64,000 bases of DNA from contig MU832020.1 in NCBI GenBank assembly GCA_029204225.1, positions 27,234-91,233 on the forward strand. Reading direction: 5' to 3'. Source of the DNA: Diphasiastrum complanatum. Taxonomy: Eukaryota > Streptophyta > Lycopodiopsida > Lycopodiales > Lycopodiaceae. The notes beneath the pieces were generated by a model. The model did no database searches. It saw only the letters and a program-made list of their open reading frames with translations, and was not told the DNA's origin. The position numbers and the translations under genes were made by a program. This document shows, one piece after another, positions 59,749 through 64,000 of this stretch. Position 1 is the first letter of the stretch. Every line of letters starts with the position of its first letter.

Positions 59749-60440
59749 AAATATAGCTCATGTTATCGCATAGAATGGTAGTAGCATTGAACTGAGTGCG
59801 ATGTAAATCATGAAGTAATGATCTGATCCACATAGCTTCTTTGGAAGCTTGACATGTTGCGATGTATTCTACTTCGGTTGAAGGAAGCGCCACTGATTTC
59901 TGCTTTCTTGAATTCCATGAAAATAGTCCCCCTACCAAAAGAAACAAAACCCAGAAGTGGATTTTTTGGTTGAGACATTTCTTCCCCAGTACGAGTCGGA
60001 GTAGCCTCGAAGGACCATAGGGTTGATAACATCATAGCATAAAATGTCATCTAAACTTTCTTGAATATGTTTCATCACTCGCTTTAATGCTTTCCAATGT
60101 AAGATCCTAGGATTAGACATGAATTGACTCAACGTGCTAATAGTGTATGCCATGCACAACATTTCATACATTAAATATCCTATAATTGAATGATAAGGAT
60201 ACTTGGACAGGTCAAGTATCTCACTTTTGATATCTGCACATGAAGGATTAGTCAATACCATAGCTGGATCCATTGGTGTATCAATTCGTTTGCAATCAGA
60301 CATGTGAAATTTTTCTAGAGTGCTCTCTAGATATTTCTGTTGGCTAAGATAGACTTTCTTATGCAATCTATCTCTAGTGATGTGTATTCCTAATAATGAT
60401 TGAACAATGCCTAGATCAGTCATGTCAAACTCTTTTGACT
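59749..60440 (-). pseudogene. CopE: Copia RT end and RNase H
   Basis: From 60,440 leftwards: FDMTDLGIVQSLLGIHI, KYLESTLEKFHMSDCK, YLMYEMLCMAYTISTLSQFM, RGYSDSYWGR (the usual DADWAG is changed), a frame shift near 59,940, then FSWNSRKQKSVALPSTEVEY and LLHDLHRTQFNATTILCDN. RNase H acidic residues survive in part (TEVEY and CDN). The YVDD box lies outside the fragment. CopD inserted into the RNase H end at 59,749. Confidence 0.88.
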
Positions 60441-60519
60441 ACTTGCACTAGAGTCAGAAATTTATACGTACTCTCTGACTCAGTTGCATTAGCTAGTACT
60501 TCTCATGATGATGTAAACG

Positions 60520-61425
60520 ATTAAGATGTACTATGGCATGGTCGATCTGGACACATGAATACAAGAGCTCTTTTTACATGTGTTGTAATAATCTAGTTGA
60601 TGGATTGAATTTCCCTCTTTCATTAAATAGGAAATCATTATCCTGTGAGTCTTGCATTCATGGTAAACATTCTAGAAGCAGATTTCCCAGAACACATTCC
60701 ATGAAGACAAAGCATGTATTAGATCTTGTACATAATGATCTTTGCGGTCCAATGCCAACTCCATCCTTAGGAAATGCACTTTACTTTTCACTTTCATAGA
60801 TGATTATTCTAGGTGGCCAACAATCATGTTTCTAAAGTACAATCAGAAGCCTTTGAATGTTTCATGAAATTCAAGGCCATGGCTGAAACCCAAACATCTA
60901 ATAAAGTGAAAGCACTCTGAACTGATGGCGGCGGTGATGAATATATCTCCACCAATAAGATGTCCGACTATCTAGTTGAGCACAACATTTGAAGACAACT
61001 AACAACTTCATATTCACCTCAGTAGAATGGATTTGCAGAAAGGAAGAATCGAAAGTTGCTTAACTCAGCTAGATCTATGCTACATCAAGCGCACTTACCT
61101 TCGAAGTCTGGGCAGAAGCTACTGCTACAACCTGTTACATACAAAATAGATCCAGCACAAAAGCCATTAACAATAGAACTCCTCATCAAGTATGGCATGG
61201 ACACAAGCCTAGTGTCAGCCAGCTCAAAGTTTTTGGTTGTATGTGTTTTGTTTATGTTCCTAAATAGCTTAGGAAGAAACTAGATGAGAGGTCAAATAAA
61301 TGCATCTTCATTGGCTATCCTAATGAATATAAAGCTTATAAAGTTTATGATCCATCCACCAATGTAGCATTTGTTTCAAGAGATGTAATCTTCAAAGAAG
61401 ATACAATATTCTATGATGCATTTAT
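60520..61425 (+). pseudogene. CopF: Copia integrase fragment
   Basis: Plus strand, several frames: LWHGRSGHMNTRAL near 60,533, CESCIHGKHSRSRFPRTH near 60,640, DLVHNDLCGPMPTPS near 60,723 (first catalytic Asp present), a frame shift, DDYSRWPTIMFLK near 60,800, TDGGGDEYIS near 60,920, GFAERKNRKLLNSARSML near 61,030, then VFGCMCFVYVPK near 61,232 and CIFIGYPNEYKAYKVYD. It lies in opposite orientation to CopE. Confidence 0.85.
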
Positions 61426-63620
61426 TCTATCAAACAACACATCGTTGTTGTGTGACAAGTATAGCCACATGGGAAAATCTTCCAACCTATGAAGAGTTAG
61501 GTGGATTGCTTTTGCAAGAAGAACACCGTCAAGAGAACTTGAGTCATCGCAACAAGAGATTTGATCAAGCTCTTGCAGTCAAAGGACATGGTGGTAGATT
61601 TGGTTGTGGAAGACACCAATCAAGAGGTGAAAACTCAAATCGTGGATCGTTCCAACAATTTTAAGAACAATCCAATGATGGCCTGAATTGAGGCAATTGA
61701 AATCAACGTCGAGGTCAAGGACATGGCTATTCTAGGCAAAATAAACCTGGCCATTGGGAGCGTGAATGCTTCAAGAAACAGAAGGAGATAGAACAAAGAA
61801 AAGACAAATGACGAGCGGGCAATTATGCTGATCAACATCAATTTGATGATGATTATTATGAAGACAACTATATTAATCAACATCAATACAATGATGATCA
61901 ATATGAAGATGATACAAGTGAAAGTTCAAACTTGTTCGTTACAACATTAATGACAAGTGATGAAGCCAAGGATACCTGGTACATATAGTAGTGCGTCCAA
62001 GCACATGACTTCAAGGAAAGAGTGATTTTCAGAGCTTAAGAAAACTCACAATGGTGATAAAGTTAGGCAAGCCAATGGCCAATTGCTATCTGTTAAAGGA
62101 TTTGGAGTGGTGCCAGTGAAGTTAGCTAGCGGGATGATAAAGCATATAAGCAATGTGCAATATGTACCTGCCTTAGCTAACAATCTACTATATGTTGGGA
62201 CGATGGTTGATCAACAACTCAAGGTTGAGTTTGACTACAACAAATGTCTTGTCAAAGACATCAAGAATAACAGGAGCTAGAGTCAACGAGAATCGACTCT
62301 ACAAATTGAATACGAGATCTTTTACTCAAGCTATGATAAGCATTGTTGATAGTCGAAGTGACCTTTGGCATCAAAGGTTTGGTCATATTAGTGCTTAAAG
62401 CTTGCAAATCCTTAAAAGAAGTAATCTAGTTGTTGGATTGTCTAATATCTCTTTTGAAGGAAAAATTTGTGAGGGTTGCATTTTGGGAAAACAGCATAGA
62501 GAGAGAGATTTCCTAAAGACGGAACAAGAAGAGCCAATGGCATTCTTGATCTTGTTCATAGTGATCTATGTGGACCAATACAAACTAGGTCCATTAGTGG
62601 TTGTTACTGTTTCATCAAATTCGTTAATGACTACAGTAGACATATTTGAATTTATTTCATAAGCAAGAAATCTGATGCTTTTGCCAAGTTTAGAGAGTTC
62701 AAGGCTCTAGTTGAAAAACAAACAGGTCGTTATATTAAGACTCTCAGATCAGATGGTGGCGGTGAGTATTTTTCAACAGAGTTTATAAATTTTTGCAAGG
62801 ATTAGGAGATCAAGAGACAAACTACTACACCCTATTCACCACAACAGAATGGAGTTGCAGAACGAAAAAACAGATCCATTGTGGAGATGACTAGGGCAAT
62901 GCTTAAGAGCAAGGGTTTGCCAAATACCTTTTGGGAGCATGCAACACAACTACTCATATCTTGAATCGGTGTCCTACGAAGTCCATGGAGGGTATTACGA
63001 AGCTTTTACCTGGAAAGAGACCTAATATTTCTCATTTACGAGTATTTGGTTGTGATGCTTGCGCTCATGTGCCTGATGAAAAACGAAAGAAGCTGGATGC
63101 AGAAGCTGTTAAGTGTATTTTCCTTGGATATGATGAAAGAGCCAAGGCATACATGATGTATGACATAGATGCACAAAAGATCGTGATTTCCAGGGATGCT
63201 ACTTTTGATGAGATGGGTCAAAATGACCAAAGAAAATTGACAATTGATTCCTTTGATGATAAAGCCGAAGTATAGGTGAAGAAAGAAGTTGATGTTGGTA
63301 TGGAAGAGCCAATGAAAAAAGACAGGGGTTAATAATGAGACTCCTAGGAGAGTGCCTAAATGGTACTTGTTAGTAATAGATGATGCTAATAAGGGAGATA
63401 CTCCCAAATCAAGTGAGCAGGGGGAGCTTAGGAGATCAAGTAGAAATCAAAAATCTCTAGCTTGAATAGAGATGAATCTAGCCCTAATGGGATCCATGTT
63501 AACGGCTCAAGAACCTAAAACTTTCAACGAAGCAAAGGAACACAAGGAGTGGCATGCAGCTATGGAAACAAGACTTGGTACCTTGTCACCTCATGATTGG
63601 GTTTTGCTAGAAAGTAATAA
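61426..63620 (+). pseudogene. CopG: Copia gag, protease, integrase and start of RT
   Basis: Gag end: VTSIATWENLPTYEELGGLL near 61,453, then a damaged zinc knuckle (NKPGHWERECFKK near 61,740). Protease region near 61,975, where the DSGAS codons are disrupted by a stop (WYI**C). Then GVVPVKLASGMIKHISNVQY near 62,107, LWHQRFGHISA near 62,362, CEGCILGKQHRERD near 62,470, [14 protein letters not shown] near 62,745 (second Asp present) and GVAERKNRSIVEMTRAML near 62,842 (Glu present). Linker: HLRVFGCDACAHVPDEKRKK. The RT start, PKTFNEAKEHKEWHAAMETR, lies near 63,513, and the fragment ends near 63,620. At least six stops or shifts are present. Confidence 0.87.
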
Positions 63621-64000
63621 TTTCAATAAGCTCAACATTGGAATATAGGGTTGTCGTCACATGCAGTTCATGTTTTGAATATTGAGCGGTCCTTGTACTA
63701 GGGCATAAGTGTAGAAAAACATCCACTTTCAATAATTCAGTCTAAAAAAAGTTAATTAGAAGCTAAACAACATGGAATTGAAATTTCTTATGTAGATCCC
63801 ACTTCAAGATATAAATATGCATGTAAAAAAGAAAAAATACATATTAAACTATGAAAAACCGGATGTGTTGAGTTATCAAAGAGCTTGCTTCAAAGCTCAA
63901 TCTTTAGCCTCACATAAAGTGGTGAAATTTGCTAAAGTTGTATATGTGGTTTCATGTGGTGAATTGCAACACTTGTTATGCAAAACTCTAAATTTGATGG
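63621..64000. other. No feature seen
   Basis: AT-rich sequence to the window end. The expected remainder of RT and RNase H is not visible, so CopG is truncated here. Confidence 0.5.

Overview
This is nuclear DNA from a plant, very probably a flowering or other seed plant with a repeat-rich genome. The reasons are spliced exons of a plant-type aldo/keto reductase with GT-AG introns of up to 7.9 kb, nested Copia and Gypsy LTR retrotransposons primed by initiator-methionine tRNA (primer site TGGTATCAGAGC), and long CT, GT and AG microsatellites. The species cannot be told from the sequence. No rRNA, tRNA, CRISPR array or intact retroelement was found. Every retroelement coding region is broken.

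Left part, 1-13,913. 1-2,360 is the 5' end of a minus-strand Gypsy element (here GypA-1): coding remnant, leader with 80-bp repeats, primer site and LTR. 3,502-about 12,890 is a plus-strand Copia element (C1) that has lost its gag. Its 3' LTR is interrupted by a second, complete Copia element (C2, 6,960-12,638) with 447-bp LTRs, primer site, polypurine tract and a 5-bp target duplication.

Host gene, 13,914-28,921. Six plus-strand exons join in frame and encode the last 197 residues of an aldo/keto reductase. The 5' exons were not found. Intron 2 holds an antisense relative of GypA (GypA-2, 17,390-21,035) that is truncated exactly at its primer site. The last intron holds an unassigned coding-like stretch.

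Middle part, 28,922-54,700. One minus-strand LTR element of unusual type (BigL) spans 33,904-49,801. It is recognised by a TCGTC duplication on both sides, a 1,084-bp LTR, a polypurine tract and a TGGCGCC primer site. Its interior carries no recognisable gag or pol, but a long broken reading frame with proline-rich and coiled-coil parts, and a 24-bp minisatellite. A short non-autonomous Copia-like element (NaC, 38,612-41,715) sits in its leader. Its 5' LTR was split by 7.4 kb of other DNA containing microsatellites, minisatellites and a Copia gag-integrase fragment. On both sides of BigL are pieces of a minus-strand Copia family that shares an unidentified conserved reading frame (ORF X, two copies).

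Right part, 54,711-64,000. A plus-strand Gypsy element (GypB) has its gag fused directly to reverse transcriptase, followed by RNase H, integrase, a chromodomain-like tail and a 3' LTR. Next come a minus-strand Copia 5' LTR with primer site (CopD) adjoining a Copia RNase H fragment (CopE), and two plus-strand Copia fragments (CopF, CopG).

The working content is one host gene fragment. The rest is a layered record of retroelement insertion and decay. The most unusual items are the non-canonical coding region of BigL, the conserved ORF X, and the repeat-built leaders of GypA and BigL.
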